Positions 17,036-27,535 of a DNA stretch of 64,000 nt are shown one piece after another. The stretch covers positions 620,001 through 684,000 of the forward strand of contig NC_007511.1 of NCBI RefSeq assembly GCF_000012945.1, given 5' to 3'. The stretch's first letter is position 1. Every line of letters begins with the position of its first letter. The position numbers were made by a program, and so were the translations under genes. This stretch comes from Burkholderia lata. GTDB taxonomy: Bacteria; Pseudomonadota; Gammaproteobacteria; Burkholderiales; Burkholderiaceae. The notes beneath the pieces are model-generated. The model searched no databases, was not told the DNA's origin, and saw only the letters and a program-made list of their open reading frames with translations.

Positions 17036-18061
17036 TCACGCATGCAGCACATGCGCCGGGAAGGCGGGGCCGGCACTCGCCGCACCCTGCGCAAGCGGCG
17101 CGACCTGCTTGCGGCGTTCGCGGGTCGGCGCGACGCCGAACGCGTCGCGATAGCTCTTGCTGAAATGGCACGCCGACTGGAAGCCGCACGCCATCGTGAT
17201 GTGCATGATCGACATGTCGGTCTGCAGCAGCAGTTCGCGCGCGCGGCGCAGCCGCAGTGTCAGGTAGTAGTGCGTCGGCGTCATGCCGAGGTGTTCGCGG
17301 AACAGGCGCTGCAGTTGTCGCTGCGACATGTTCGCGAGCCGCGCGAGCTCCTCGCGCGACAGCGGCTCCTCGATGTTGTTCTCCATCAGCGAGATCACTT
17401 CGAACAGCGACTTGTTCGCGGAGCCGAGGCGCGCGACGAGCGGCATGCGTTGCTGCGCGCTCGTATCGCGCACGTGTTCGACGATGAACTGCTCGGCGAT
17501 CTGCGTGACGCGCGCGGTGCCCACACGCGCGGCGATCAGGTTCAGCATCATGTCGAGCGGCGCGACGCCGCCCGTGCACGTGATGCGGTCGCGGTCGATC
17601 ACGAACAGTTCCTTCAGGAACCGCGTATCCGGAAACTCTTCCTTCAGCGCCGACATGTTCTCCCAGTGGATCGCACACGCGTAGCCCGCGAGCAGCCCCG
17701 ACTTCGCGAGCGCATAGGTGCCCGTGCACAGGCTGCCGAGCGGGATGCCTGCGCGCGCGAAGCGGCGCAGCGTCGACAGATGGGCGGGCGTGGTCGCGCG
17801 CTGCACGTCGACGCCGCCGCATACGAACACGATGTCGGGCTGCCCGACGCATTCGGCCGGGCCGGTGTCGACCGTCAGGCCATTGCTCGCGGTAACCGGG
17901 CCGCCATCCGGGCTGATGACCGACCAGCGATAGAGCGGCTGGCCGCTCAGGTAGTTCGCCATCCGAAGCACCTCGATCGCATTGGTGAACGCGATCATCG
18001 TGAAATTCGGTAACGGCATGAACGCGAAGTGGGACAGCGACGCTGTGCGGTCGGGCGACAT
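17036..18061 (-). CDS. gbdR: GbdR, GlxA-type AraC-family regulator of glycine betaine catabolism
   Basis: A 341-residue regulator with an N-terminal DJ-1/PfpI-like (GATase1) domain (MPLPNFTMIAFTNAIEVLRM, GGVDV, GSLCTGTYALAKSGLL) and a C-terminal AraC double HTH (LARLANMSQRQLQRLFREHL, then TMACGFQSACHFSKSYRDAFG). In Pseudomonas, GbdR senses glycine betaine and dimethylglycine and activates gbcAB, dgcAB, glyA, the sox operon and transporters; this gene lies divergent from just that cluster. The start at 18061 removes a 107-codon in-frame extension without homology. A second GlxA-type paralogue occurs at 53230-54210. The assignment rests on family plus context. Confidence 0.85.
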   Translation of the reverse strand: MSPDRTASLSHFAFMPLPNFTMIAFTNAIEVLRMANYLSGQPLYRWSVISPDGGPVTASNGLTVDTGPAECVGQPDIVFVCGGVDVQRATTPAHLSTLRRFARAGIPLGSLCTGTYALAKSGLLAGYACAIHWENMSALKEEFPDTRFLKELFVIDRDRITCTGGVAPLDMMLNLIAARVGTARVTQIAEQFIVEHVRDTSAQQRMPLVARLGSANKSLFEVISLMENNIEEPLSREELARLANMSQRQLQRLFREHLGMTPTHYYLTLRLRRARELLLQTDMSIMHITMACGFQSACHFSKSYRDAFGVAPTRERRKQVAPLAQGAASAGPAFPAHVLHA

Positions 18062-18507
18062 GGGGAGCGTTCCTAGAATCTCTAATAGCTTTTCGCCCGA
18101 GGCACGGATCGGGCAGCGGTATTGTGTGAGCCAGCGCAACAAGCGTGCCATACGGCTAAACCCTAGCTCCATACGTTGTATGGCTGAAAGCCGCATGCTG
18201 CACTGCACCGAAATCGTGATGTGCTGCACCCCGACCGGGCGGCAATCGCACCGCCGGCGTGCCTGTTCATAGGTGAACTGCCGGAGGCCATTTGCTTGGT
18301 CATCCGAAAAAGCACGACCGGTCACTTGTATAAAACGGACGCGGATGGCGGAAAAGGCAAAGAACGCGTCTAAATTCATCAATCCGCCGAAAATCCGAAC
18401 GACAAGAATAGAGCCGTCGGCAGCCTTGTACGGGACGAGCGGGAAACCCAGGCAGGGCGGGCCTTGAGCTTCGGTTTCAGCCCCTTATTCTTCGTCACGG
18501 ACGCACT
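18062..18507. promoter_or_regulatory. Divergent gbdR/glyA control region
   Basis: A 446-base gene-free region expected to hold the GbdR binding sites and both promoters. The glyA leader contains a possible nested hairpin: GAAACC (18443-18448) pairs with GGTTTC (18473-18478) around AGGC (18450-18453) and GCCT (18461-18464). It does not match a riboswitch class I recognise. No confident promoter hexamers were picked. Confidence 0.5.
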
Positions 18508-19782
18508 ATGTCGAACACCCAGCCTTTCTTCTCGCAGCCCCTTGCCGAGCGCGACGCGCCGGTGCGCAGCGCCATCCTGAAGGAGCTCGAGCGTCAGCAG
18601 TCGCAGGTCGAGCTGATCGCGTCGGAAAACATCGTGTCGCGCGCCGTGCTCGAGGCGCAGGGCTCGGTGCTGACCAACAAGTACGCGGAAGGCTATCCCG
18701 GCAAGCGCTACTACGGTGGCTGCGAGTTCGCGGATGAAGTCGAGGCGCTGGCAATCGATCGCGTCAAGCAGATCTTCAATGCCGGCTATGCGAACGTGCA
18801 GCCGCACTCGGGTGCGCAGGCGAACGGCTCGGTGATGCTCGCGCTGGCCAAGCCGGGCGACACGGTACTCGGCATGTCGCTCGACGCCGGCGGCCACCTG
18901 ACGCACGGCGCGAAGCCGGCGCTGTCGGGCAAGTGGTTCAACGCGGTCCAGTACGGCGTGAACCGCGACACGATGCTGATCGACTACGACCAGGTCGAGG
19001 CGCTCGCGCACGAGCACAAGCCGAACCTGATCATTGCCGGCTTCTCGGCCTACCCGCGTGCGCTCGACTTCGCGCGCTTCCGTGCGATCGCCGACAGCGT
19101 CGGCGCGAAGCTGATGGTCGACATGGCGCACATCGCCGGCGTGATCGCCGCGGGCCGCCACGCGAACCCGGTCGAGCATGCGCACGTCGTCACGTCGACG
19201 ACCCACAAGACGCTGCGCGGCCCGCGCGGCGGCTTCGTGCTGACCAACGACGAGGACATCGCGAAGAAGATCAACTCGGCCGTGTTCCCCGGCCTGCAGG
19301 GCGGCCCGCTGATGCACGTGATCGCCGGCAAGGCCGTCGCGTTCGGCGAAGTGCTGCAGGCGGACTTCAAGACCTACATCGACAACGTCCTCGCGAACGC
19401 GCAGGCGCTGGGTGAAGTGCTGAAGGCGGGCGGCGTCGATCTCGTCACGGGCGGTACCGACAACCACCTGCTGCTGGTCGACCTGCGCCCGAAGGGCCTG
19501 AAGGGCGCGCCGGTCGAACAGGCGCTGGAGCGTGCGGGCATCACCTGCAACAAGAACGGCATTCCGTTCGACACCGAGAAGCCGACCGTCACGTCGGGCA
19601 TCCGCCTCGGCACGCCGGCCGGCACGACGCGCGGCTTCGGCGTCGCGGAATTCCGCGAAGTGGGCCGCCTGATCCTGGAAGTGTTCGACGCGCTGCGCGC
19701 GAACCCGGAAGGCGACCACGCGACCGAACAGCGCGTGCGCCGCGAGATCTTCGCGTTGTGCGAACGCTTCCCGATCTATTGA
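18508..19782 (+). CDS. glyA: Serine hydroxymethyltransferase
   Basis: GlyA interconverts glycine and serine with tetrahydrofolate, the last step in feeding betaine-derived glycine into central metabolism. The 424-residue PLP enzyme has normal length: [11 protein letters not shown] near residue 38, [20 protein letters not shown], and the PLP-binding Lys234 in the [14 protein letters not shown] motif. It opens the + strand betaine operon and is followed 31 bases later by the dipeptidase gene. A housekeeping glyA is usually present elsewhere in the genome; this copy corresponds by context to the catabolic, GbdR-controlled glyA1 of Pseudomonas. Confidence 0.95.
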   Translation: MSNTQPFFSQPLAERDAPVRSAILKELERQQSQVELIASENIVSRAVLEAQGSVLTNKYAEGYPGKRYYGGCEFADEVEALAIDRVKQIFNAGYANVQPHSGAQANGSVMLALAKPGDTVLGMSLDAGGHLTHGAKPALSGKWFNAVQYGVNRDTMLIDYDQVEALAHEHKPNLIIAGFSAYPRALDFARFRAIADSVGAKLMVDMAHIAGVIAAGRHANPVEHAHVVTSTTHKTLRGPRGGFVLTNDEDIAKKINSAVFPGLQGGPLMHVIAGKAVAFGEVLQADFKTYIDNVLANAQALGEVLKAGGVDLVTGGTDNHLLLVDLRPKGLKGAPVEQALERAGITCNKNGIPFDTEKPTVTSGIRLGTPAGTTRGFGVAEFREVGRLILEVFDALRANPEGDHATEQRVRREIFALCERFPIY

Positions 19783-19813
19783 TCCCCCCGACCCGACAAT
19801 ACTGGAGCAACAC

Positions 19814-20785
<972 letters not shown>

Positions 20786-20924
20786 GCGCCGCGAACGCCG
20801 AACCCCCTCAGCGATTCAACATTAAAAGAAATCGGGACGTGCCCGTGCAAGCCGCACGGGCGCGCGGACGATGTCGCGCCTGCGCACTGAGCCGCGCGGC
20901 CACTTTCCTCACGGAGTCACCACG

Positions 20925-21458
20925 ATGCAACCGCAACTGCCGATCAACGTCGATCCCGATACCGGCGTCTGGACCACCGATGCGCTGCCGATGCTGTACG
21001 TGCCGCGCCACTTCTTCACGAACAATCACGTCGCCGTCGAGGAAGCGCTCGGCGTCGAAGCGTATGCCGAGATCCTGTACAAGGCCGGCTACAAGTCCGC
21101 TTACCACTGGTGCGACAAGGAAGCGAAGCTGCATGGCCTGACCGGCATGGCCGTGTTCGAACACTACCTGAAGCGCCTGTCGCAGCGCGGCTGGGGCCTG
21201 TTCTCGATCATCGAGGCCGATCCGGCCAGCGCGCGCGCGAAGATCGAGCTGCGCCACTCGTCGTTCGTGCTCCAGCAGCCGGGCAAGGAAGGCAAGCTCT
21301 GCTACATGTTCGCGGGCTGGTTCGCCGGCGCGATGGACTGGGTCAACGACACGACGCCGGAAGGCAAGGGCGCGCCGCGAGCGCAGTCGAAGGAGGTGCA
21401 GTGCGCGGCCGAGCATCACGACCACTGCGTCTTCGAAGTGTCGCCGATCGCGCACTGA
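20925..21458 (+). CDS. DUF5943/4-vinyl-reductase-domain protein of the betaine cluster
   Basis: A 177-residue soluble protein. The family (DUF5943) is found immediately upstream of dimethylglycine dehydrogenase genes in Pseudomonas and Burkholderia. A V4R-like fold is suggested by the central LSQRGWGLFSIIEADP and the C-terminal AEHHDHCVFEVSPI with clustered Cys and His. The start at 20925 has GGAG eight bases upstream; an in-frame upstream ATG at 20871 lacks one. The function is unknown; a role in assembling or supporting DgcAB is a guess from position. Confidence 0.8.
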   Translation: MQPQLPINVDPDTGVWTTDALPMLYVPRHFFTNNHVAVEEALGVEAYAEILYKAGYKSAYHWCDKEAKLHGLTGMAVFEHYLKRLSQRGWGLFSIIEADPASARAKIELRHSSFVLQQPGKEGKLCYMFAGWFAGAMDWVNDTTPEGKGAPRAQSKEVQCAAEHHDHCVFEVSPIAH

Positions 21459-21534
21459 CGCCTTGACGCACTGATTCACCGAAACACAACAACACCCGCA
21501 ACACGAGACATTCGAACGCCAGAGGTCGCCAGCG

Positions 21535-23598
21535 ATGCGTTATCCCCACCTGTTCAAACCCATGCAGCTGAACCAGCTGACGCTGCGCAACCGGATCGTC
21601 AGCACCGCGCATGCGGAGGTGTATGCCGAGCCGGGCGGCCTGCCGGGCGACCGCTATATCCGCTACTACGAAGAAAAGGCGAAGGGCGGCGTGGGCCTCG
21701 CGATCTGCGGCGGGTCGAGCCCGGTGTCGATCGACAGCCCGCAAGGCTGGTGGAAATCGGTGAACCTGTCGACCGACAAGATCATCGATCCGCTCACGCG
21801 CCTCGCCGACACGATGCACAAGCACGGCGCGAAGATCATGATCCAGGCGACGCACATGGGCCGCCGCTCGTCGTTCCACGGCGAGCACTGGCCGCACCTG
21901 ATGTCGCCGTCGGGCGTGCGCGAACCCGTGCACCGCGGCAACGCGAAGATCATCGAGATCGAGGAAATCCGCCGCATCATCGGCGATTTCGCCGCCGCGG
22001 CGAAGCGCGTGAAGGCGGCCGGCATGGACGGCATCGAAATCTCGGCCGCCCACCAGCACCTGATCGACCAGTTCTGGAGCAAGCGGTCGAACCACCGCAC
22101 CGACGAATGGGGCGGCAGCCTGGAGAACCGGCTGCGCTTCGGCATCGAGGTGCTGACGGCCGTGCGCGAGGCGGTGGGCAAGGATTTCTGCGTCGGCCTG
22201 CGCATGTGCGGCGACGAATTCCACGAGGACGGCCTCGATCACGAAGCGCTGAAGGAAATCGCGCAGGCGATGTCGGAGACGGGCCTGATCGACTACCTGA
22301 GCGTGGTCGGCTCGGGCGGCGATACGCACAACACGATCGCCAACTGCATGCCGCCGATGGCGCTGCCGCCGGAGCCGTTCGTGCACCTCGCGGCTGGCAT
22401 CAAGTCGGTCGTGAAGATCCCGGTGATGCACGCACAGAGCATCCGCGATGCGGGTCAGGCCGAGCGCTTGCTCGCGACCGGCATGATCGACCTGGTCGGC
22501 ATGACGCGCGCGCAGATCGCCGATCCGCACATGGTGATCAAGATCCGCGACGGCCGCGAAGATGAAATCAAGCAGTGCGTCGGCGCGAACTACTGCATCG
22601 ACCGCCAGTACAACGGCCTCGACGTGCTGTGCATCCAGAACGCGGCGACGTCGCGCGAATCGACGATGCCGCACATCATCGAGAAGTCGCGCGGCCCGAA
22701 GCGCAAGGTCGTGGTGGTCGGCGCGGGCCCGGCGGGCCTCGAGGCGGCGCGCGTTGCGAAGCTGCGCGGCCACGACGTGGTGCTGTTCGAGAAGAACGCC
22801 GAAGTGGGTGGCCAGGTGATGATCGCCGCGAAGGCGCCGCAGCGCGAACAGATGTCGGGGATCATCCGCTGGTTCGACATGGAAACGAAGCGCCTGGGCG
22901 TCGACCGCCGTCTTGGCGTGGCCGCCGACGAGAAGATGATCATGGCCGAGAAGCCGGACATCGTCGTGCTCGCGACGGGCGGGTCGAGCTTCACGTGGCA
23001 GGTGCCGGGCTGGGGCGTGGCCGAGGGGCTGGCCGTCAGCTCGTGGGACATCCTGACCGGCAAGGTCGAGCCGAAGCAGAACGTGCTGCTGTTCGACGGC
23101 GTGAGCACGCATGCCGGCGCGGGCGTGGCCGACTTCATGGCGAGCCGCGGCTCGAAGGTCGAGGTCGTCACGCCCGACGTGAAGGTCGCCGACGATTGCG
23201 GCGGCACGACGTTCCCGATCTTCTATCGTCGCCTGTACGCATTCGGCGTGATCCCGACGCCGAACACGATGCTCGATCGCGTCTATGAAGAGGACGGCAA
23301 GCTGATCGCCGTGCTGCGTAACGAGTACACGGAAGAACTGGAAGAGCGCGCGGTCGACCAGGTGGTGATCGAGAACGGTTCGTCGCCGAACGACGAGCTG
23401 TACTGGAAGCTCAAGCCGGAATCGGTGAACCGCGGCCAGATCGATCCGCACACGCTGTTCGCGGCCGAGCCGCAACCGTGCCTGTCGGAAGAACTCGGCA
23501 ACGGCCGTTTCCTGCTGTTCCGTGTCGGCGATTGCATCTCGATGCATAACGTCCACGGTGCGATCTACGACTCGCTGCGTCTCGTGAAGGATTTCTAA
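21535..23598 (+). CDS. dgcA: DgcA, dimethylglycine demethylase flavoprotein subunit
   Basis: With DgcB and an ETF, DgcA oxidatively demethylates dimethylglycine to sarcosine. The 687-residue protein belongs to the trimethylamine dehydrogenase/2,4-dienoyl-CoA reductase group: an N-terminal FMN-binding Old Yellow Enzyme barrel (MQLNQLTLRNRIVSTAH, DGIEISAAHQHLIDQFWS), an iron-sulfur segment at residues 348-366, and a C-terminal FAD/NAD-type domain opening with VVVVGAGPAGLEAARV near residue 394. The iron-sulfur segment has Cys348, Cys354 and Cys366, but the position expected for the second cysteine is Ala351. It is followed three bases later by dgcB. Assignment is firm by family and gene order. 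Confidence 0.93.
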   Translation: MRYPHLFKPMQLNQLTLRNRIVSTAHAEVYAEPGGLPGDRYIRYYEEKAKGGVGLAICGGSSPVSIDSPQGWWKSVNLSTDKIIDPLTRLADTMHKHGAKIMIQATHMGRRSSFHGEHWPHLMSPSGVREPVHRGNAKIIEIEEIRRIIGDFAAAAKRVKAAGMDGIEISAAHQHLIDQFWSKRSNHRTDEWGGSLENRLRFGIEVLTAVREAVGKDFCVGLRMCGDEFHEDGLDHEALKEIAQAMSETGLIDYLSVVGSGGDTHNTIANCMPPMALPPEPFVHLAAGIKSVVKIPVMHAQSIRDAGQAERLLATGMIDLVGMTRAQIADPHMVIKIRDGREDEIKQCVGANYCIDRQYNGLDVLCIQNAATSRESTMPHIIEKSRGPKRKVVVVGAGPAGLEAARVAKLRGHDVVLFEKNAEVGGQVMIAAKAPQREQMSGIIRWFDMETKRLGVDRRLGVAADEKMIMAEKPDIVVLATGGSSFTWQVPGWGVAEGLAVSSWDILTGKVEPKQNVLLFDGVSTHAGAGVADFMASRGSKVEVVTPDVKVADDCGGTTFPIFYRRLYAFGVIPTPNTMLDRVYEEDGKLIAVLRNEYTEELEERAVDQVVIENGSSPNDELYWKLKPESVNRGQIDPHTLFAAEPQPCLSEELGNGRFLLFRVGDCISMHNVHGAIYDSLRLVKDF

Positions 23599-23601
23599 AC
23601 G

Positions 23602-25527
23602 ATGAATCCGTCCTTCCTCATTACCGCCCTGTTGTGGCTGTCGGTGGCGGGGCTCGCGTTCGCGGTCGCGAAGCGCTCGTCCTACTGGCGTTTGGGCCGG
23701 GCCACCGCGCCGGGCTCGTTCGGCGTCGCGAACCTGTTCGCGATCCCGAAGCGCTACTTCGTCGACCTGCACCATGTGGTCGCCCGTGATCCGTACATCG
23801 CGAAGACGCACGTCGCGACGGCCGGCGGCGCGATCGGCGCACTCGCGCTGGTGTTCATCAACTACGGCCTCGCGATCTACTCGCCGTGGCTCGACAAGCT
23901 GATCTTCCTCGCGGCGCTCGCGATGCTGGTCGGCGCGGTGTTCGTATGGCGCCGGCGCGCGGCGAAGGATGTGCCGGCCCGCCTGTCGCGCGGCCCGTGG
24001 AATACGCTGCCCTGGCTGCTCGGCTCGTTCGCGCTCGGCCTCGTGCTGTTCATGCTGGTGCCGACCGGTGCGATGTCGGGTGCGTTCGCGGTGCTCTGCG
24101 CCGTGCTGATCGGTGTCGGTGCGTTCACGATGACGGTCGGCGCCGCGAAGGGCGGCCCGATGAAGCATGCGATCGCAGGTCTCCTGCACCTGGCCTTCCA
24201 CCCGCGCCAGGAGCGCTTCGCGGCTACTCGCGAGTCGTTCACGGGCAACGGCACGGCCACGCCGCCGACCGCCCTGAAGCTGCCGGACATCGAGCGTCAG
24301 GAGTACGGCGTCGAGAAGCCGGTCGAATTCCGCTGGAACCAGCTGCTGAGCTTCGACGCATGTGTGCAGTGCGGCAAGTGCGAAGCCGCGTGCCCCGCGT
24401 TCGCGTCGGGCCAGCCGCTGAACCCGAAGAAGCTGATCCAGGATCTCGTCGTCGGGATGGCAGGCGGCACCGATGCGGCCTACGCGGGCAGCCCGTCGCC
24501 GGGCCTCGCGGTCGGCCAGCATCGCGGCGAGCCGAACGGCCCAATCGTGTCGGGCCTGATCGAAGAGCAGACGCTGTGGTCGTGCACGACCTGCCGCGCA
24601 TGCGTGCAGGAATGCCCGATGCTGATCGAGCACGTCGACGCGATCGTCGACATGCGCCGCAACCGCACGCTCGTGCACGGCACGGTGCCGGGCAAGGGCC
24701 AGGAAGTGCTCGCGAACCTGCGCGAGACGGGCACGATGGGCGGCTACGACACGGCCGCGCGCTACGACTGGTCGGTCGACCTGAGCGCGCCCGTCGCACA
24801 ACCCGGCAAACCGGTCGACGTGCTGTTCGTCGCGGGTGAAGGCGCGTTCGACATGCGCTACCAGCGCACGCTGCGCGCGTTCGTCACGGTACTGAACAAG
24901 GCGGGTGTGGACTACGCGGTGCTCGGCTCGACCGAAACCGATACGGGCGACGTCGCACGCCGGCTCGGCGACGAAGCGACGTTCCAGCAGATGGCGAAGC
25001 GCCTGATCGGCACGCTCGACACGCTGTCGTACAAGCAGATCGTGACGGCCGACCCGCACGTGATGCACAGCCTGCGCAACGAATACCGTGCGCTCGGGCT
25101 GCGCGTGACGGTCAAGCACCACACGACCTACCTCGCCGAACTGGCCGACAGCGGCAAGATCGCGCCGAAGGCCGTCGAAGCGCTTCAGGACAAGCGCACC
25201 ACGTATCACGACCCGTGCTACCTCGGCCGCTACAACGGCGAGACGGAAGCGCCGCGCAAGCTGCTGAAGACGATCGGCATCCAGGTCGTCGAGATGGAGC
25301 GTAACGGCATGCGCGGCCGCTGCTGCGGCGGTGGCGGCGGTGCGCCGCTGACCGACATCCCCGGCAAGCAGCGCATTCCCGACATCCGCATCGCCGACGC
25401 ACGCACGATCGGCGCGGACGTGGTCGCGGTTGCCTGCCCGAACTGCACGGCGATGCTCGAAGGCGTCGTGGGCCCGCGCCCCGACGTGCTCGACGTGGCC
25501 GAACTTGTCGCCGCCTCGCTGGAGTGA
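23602..25527 (+). CDS. dgcB: DgcB, iron-sulfur membrane subunit of dimethylglycine demethylation
   Basis: A 641-residue protein with several N-terminal hydrophobic helices (DUF3483-like region), a two-cluster ferredoxin segment (CVQCGKCEAACPAF and CTTCRACVQECPM) and two CCG-type cysteine-rich domains as in heterodisulfide reductase and glycolate oxidase iron-sulfur subunits (YHDPCYLGRYN, GRCCGGGGG, VAVACPNCTAML). It probably passes electrons from DgcA or the ETF to the quinone pool at the membrane. It starts three bases after dgcA and ends five bases before the etfA start, so the genes are one transcript. Confidence 0.92.
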   Translation: MNPSFLITALLWLSVAGLAFAVAKRSSYWRLGRATAPGSFGVANLFAIPKRYFVDLHHVVARDPYIAKTHVATAGGAIGALALVFINYGLAIYSPWLDKLIFLAALAMLVGAVFVWRRRAAKDVPARLSRGPWNTLPWLLGSFALGLVLFMLVPTGAMSGAFAVLCAVLIGVGAFTMTVGAAKGGPMKHAIAGLLHLAFHPRQERFAATRESFTGNGTATPPTALKLPDIERQEYGVEKPVEFRWNQLLSFDACVQCGKCEAACPAFASGQPLNPKKLIQDLVVGMAGGTDAAYAGSPSPGLAVGQHRGEPNGPIVSGLIEEQTLWSCTTCRACVQECPMLIEHVDAIVDMRRNRTLVHGTVPGKGQEVLANLRETGTMGGYDTAARYDWSVDLSAPVAQPGKPVDVLFVAGEGAFDMRYQRTLRAFVTVLNKAGVDYAVLGSTETDTGDVARRLGDEATFQQMAKRLIGTLDTLSYKQIVTADPHVMHSLRNEYRALGLRVTVKHHTTYLAELADSGKIAPKAVEALQDKRTTYHDPCYLGRYNGETEAPRKLLKTIGIQVVEMERNGMRGRCCGGGGGAPLTDIPGKQRIPDIRIADARTIGADVVAVACPNCTAMLEGVVGPRPDVLDVAELVAASLE

Positions 25528-25531
25528 ATCG

Positions 25532-26701
25532 ATGAATACGATCAAACGAATCGATCCGCGCCGGCCGTTCATCATCACGGCCGCCGGCCTGAAGCGCATC
25601 ACGCTCGGCGAGGAAGGCAGCGCCGATGCGAACGCCGTGCACGGGTCCGCGCACGGTCATGGCGCAGCGGCTGCGAAGCCGCGCCGCGCGGTGCAGGATC
25701 CGAAGCACGTGATGCTGGTGGTCGCGCACAGCGAACGTGGCGCGCTCGACGATCATTCGCGGCAGGCAATCGCTGCCGCCGCGCTGCTTGCCGATGCGCA
25801 GACCGAAGTCGCACTGCTCGCGTTCGGCGAACTGAAGGACGACGTGGCCGAACTGGGCGTCGACAAGCTGCTGGAACTCGCCGGTTTCGATCGCCGTGCG
25901 TTCGACCCTGAAAGCGAACTGCAAGCGCTGCAGGCCTGCGTGGCGGCACTCGCGCCGAAACACGTGTTCGTGCCCGACAACGCGACGGGCGACGGCGATC
26001 TCGGCCGGCGTTATGCCGCGGCCGCCGGTGCGAGCGTCGCGACGCACGTCGTCGAGCTCGACGCCAGACATGTTGGCGCGTATGCGCAGGCCGGGCGCGC
26101 GTTTGCCACCCGCGCGCTGCCCGACGTGATCCTGCTCGCGCAGAACGCGGTCGACGCGAAGCTGCCGTTCGTCGGAGCGGGCGAACGTCTGGCCGCCGAC
26201 TTCATCCGCCCGGCGCACGACGCCGCGCAACCGTACCGCGATCTCGGCCTCGACGAAATCGACGCGGCCCAGGTCGCGCTCGAGGAAGCCGATTTCATCG
26301 TATCGGCCGGCAACGGCGTGTCCGACATCGGCGCGTTCGAGCGGCTGGCCGGTGCGTTCGGCGCGGCGATCGGCGCGAGCCGCGTCGCGGTCGACAACGG
26401 TCACTTCACGCGCGACAAGCAGGTCGGTGCAACCGGCAAGACGGTCGAGGCGAGCGTGTACATCGCGTTCGGCATCTCGGGCGCGGTGCAGCACCTGCAG
26501 GGGATCAAGGACTGCCGCCACGTGATCGCGGTGAACCTCGACGGCAGCGCGCCGATCGCGAAGCGCGCGAATCTGACGGTGGTCGGCGATGCGCAGGGCA
26601 CGATCGCGGCCTTGATCGAACAGGTGCAGGCCGCGCGCGCCGCGCGTGGCGAATCGCCGGCCGCGGTCGGCACCCGTGAACCGGAAGGAGTTGCCGCATG
26701 A
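25532..26701 (+). CDS. etfA: Electron transfer flavoprotein alpha subunit (betaine cluster copy)
   Basis: A 389-residue EtfA. The C-terminal FAD domain is clear: GASRVAVDNGHFTRDKQVGA, TGKTVEASVYIAFGISGAVQHLQGIKDC and NLDGSAPIAKRANLTVVGD are the alpha-subunit signature. The N-terminal half is longer than usual and contains a His/Ala-rich insert (about residues 30-55). It takes electrons from DgcA. The start at 25532 has GGAG overlapping the dgcB stop region; it overlaps etfB by four bases. The homologue lies in the same order in Pseudomonas. Confidence 0.92.
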   Translation: MNTIKRIDPRRPFIITAAGLKRITLGEEGSADANAVHGSAHGHGAAAAKPRRAVQDPKHVMLVVAHSERGALDDHSRQAIAAAALLADAQTEVALLAFGELKDDVAELGVDKLLELAGFDRRAFDPESELQALQACVAALAPKHVFVPDNATGDGDLGRRYAAAAGASVATHVVELDARHVGAYAQAGRAFATRALPDVILLAQNAVDAKLPFVGAGERLAADFIRPAHDAAQPYRDLGLDEIDAAQVALEEADFIVSAGNGVSDIGAFERLAGAFGAAIGASRVAVDNGHFTRDKQVGATGKTVEASVYIAFGISGAVQHLQGIKDCRHVIAVNLDGSAPIAKRANLTVVGDAQGTIAALIEQVQAARAARGESPAAVGTREPEGVAA

Positions 26702-27483
26702 ACGCCCCCCGTCCCTTGCAACGCATTGCGGTGCTCGTGTCCGTCGGCCGCCATCCGGTCAGCGGCGTCGCGCGCTACAGCCGCAACGACGCGGCCGCGC
26801 TCGAAACCGGCCGCCAGCTCGCGGAACGGCATCGCGCGAAGCTCGACGTGATCCATGCGGGCGACCCCGCGAATGCGGCGCTGGCCGAATATCTCGCGCT
26901 CGGCGCACGGGAGGTCGAGGTGCTGGCCTGCCGCGACGGCGACGATGCCGTGCATGCGCTCGCCGCACGCGTCGAGGACTACGACCTCGTGCTGACCGGG
27001 ACGCGCGCCGAGGGCGCGTACGACACCGGCATGCTGCCGTATCGCATCGCCGCGACGCTCGGCTATCCGCTGGTCGGCTCGGCCGTCGACGTGACGGTCG
27101 AAGGCGGTCGCGTGGCCGTCCGGCAATTTTTGCCGAAGGGGCTGCGACGGCGCGTCGATGCGGCGCTGCCGGCCGTCGTCGCCGTCCATCCGCTCGCCAA
27201 TGCCGAGCCGCGCTACGCGTATGCGCGGCTGCGTGCCGGCGCGATCCGGCCCGCGCTCGCGGCGCCCGGCGCGGATGCCGATGCGGCCGCTTGGACGGTC
27301 GGTCCGATCGAGCGTAAACCCGTAAAACTGGTCGCCGCCGAGAAGCGCTCCGGGCATGCCCGGATGCTGTCCGCGACGACGACCGAAAGCCGTGGCGGCA
27401 ACGTCGTAAATGAAGGGAGTTCGGTCGAAAAAGCACAAGTGATCCTCGCGTATTTGCGCGAGCATCAGCTCATCGACTACTGA
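26698..27483 (+). CDS. etfB: Electron transfer flavoprotein beta subunit (betaine cluster copy)
   Basis: A 261-residue EtfB partner of the preceding gene, starting at an ATGA overlap. Recognisable are the N-terminal RIAVLVSVGRHPVSG strand, YDLVLTGTRAEGAYDTGMLPYRIAATLGYPLVGSAVDV, and ALPAVVAVHPLANAEPRYA. AMP-binding features are weaker than in housekeeping EtfB, as expected for a specialised copy. The last gene of the dgc operon; 52 bases separate it from gbcA. Confidence 0.9.
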   Translation: MNAPRPLQRIAVLVSVGRHPVSGVARYSRNDAAALETGRQLAERHRAKLDVIHAGDPANAALAEYLALGAREVEVLACRDGDDAVHALAARVEDYDLVLTGTRAEGAYDTGMLPYRIAATLGYPLVGSAVDVTVEGGRVAVRQFLPKGLRRRVDAALPAVVAVHPLANAEPRYAYARLRAGAIRPALAAPGADADAAAWTVGPIERKPVKLVAAEKRSGHARMLSATTTESRGGNVVNEGSSVEKAQVILAYLREHQLIDY

Positions 27484-27535
27484 TTTTGATGCCTGTCGGC
27501 AAGAACCCAGGGATGCAAGGAATCCGGAGCAAACG

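Noticed and set aside
18429..18480. Possible folate or glycine riboswitch in the glyA leader.
   Set aside because: A nested hairpin is present but none of the conserved bases of the known THF or glycine classes could be recognised.
21343..25602. A 1419-codon open frame on the minus strand opposite dgcA and dgcB.
   Set aside because: It is a shadow created by high third-position GC on the coding strand; its product is Arg/His/Ala-rich with no domain, while the + strand frames encode clear DgcA and DgcB.
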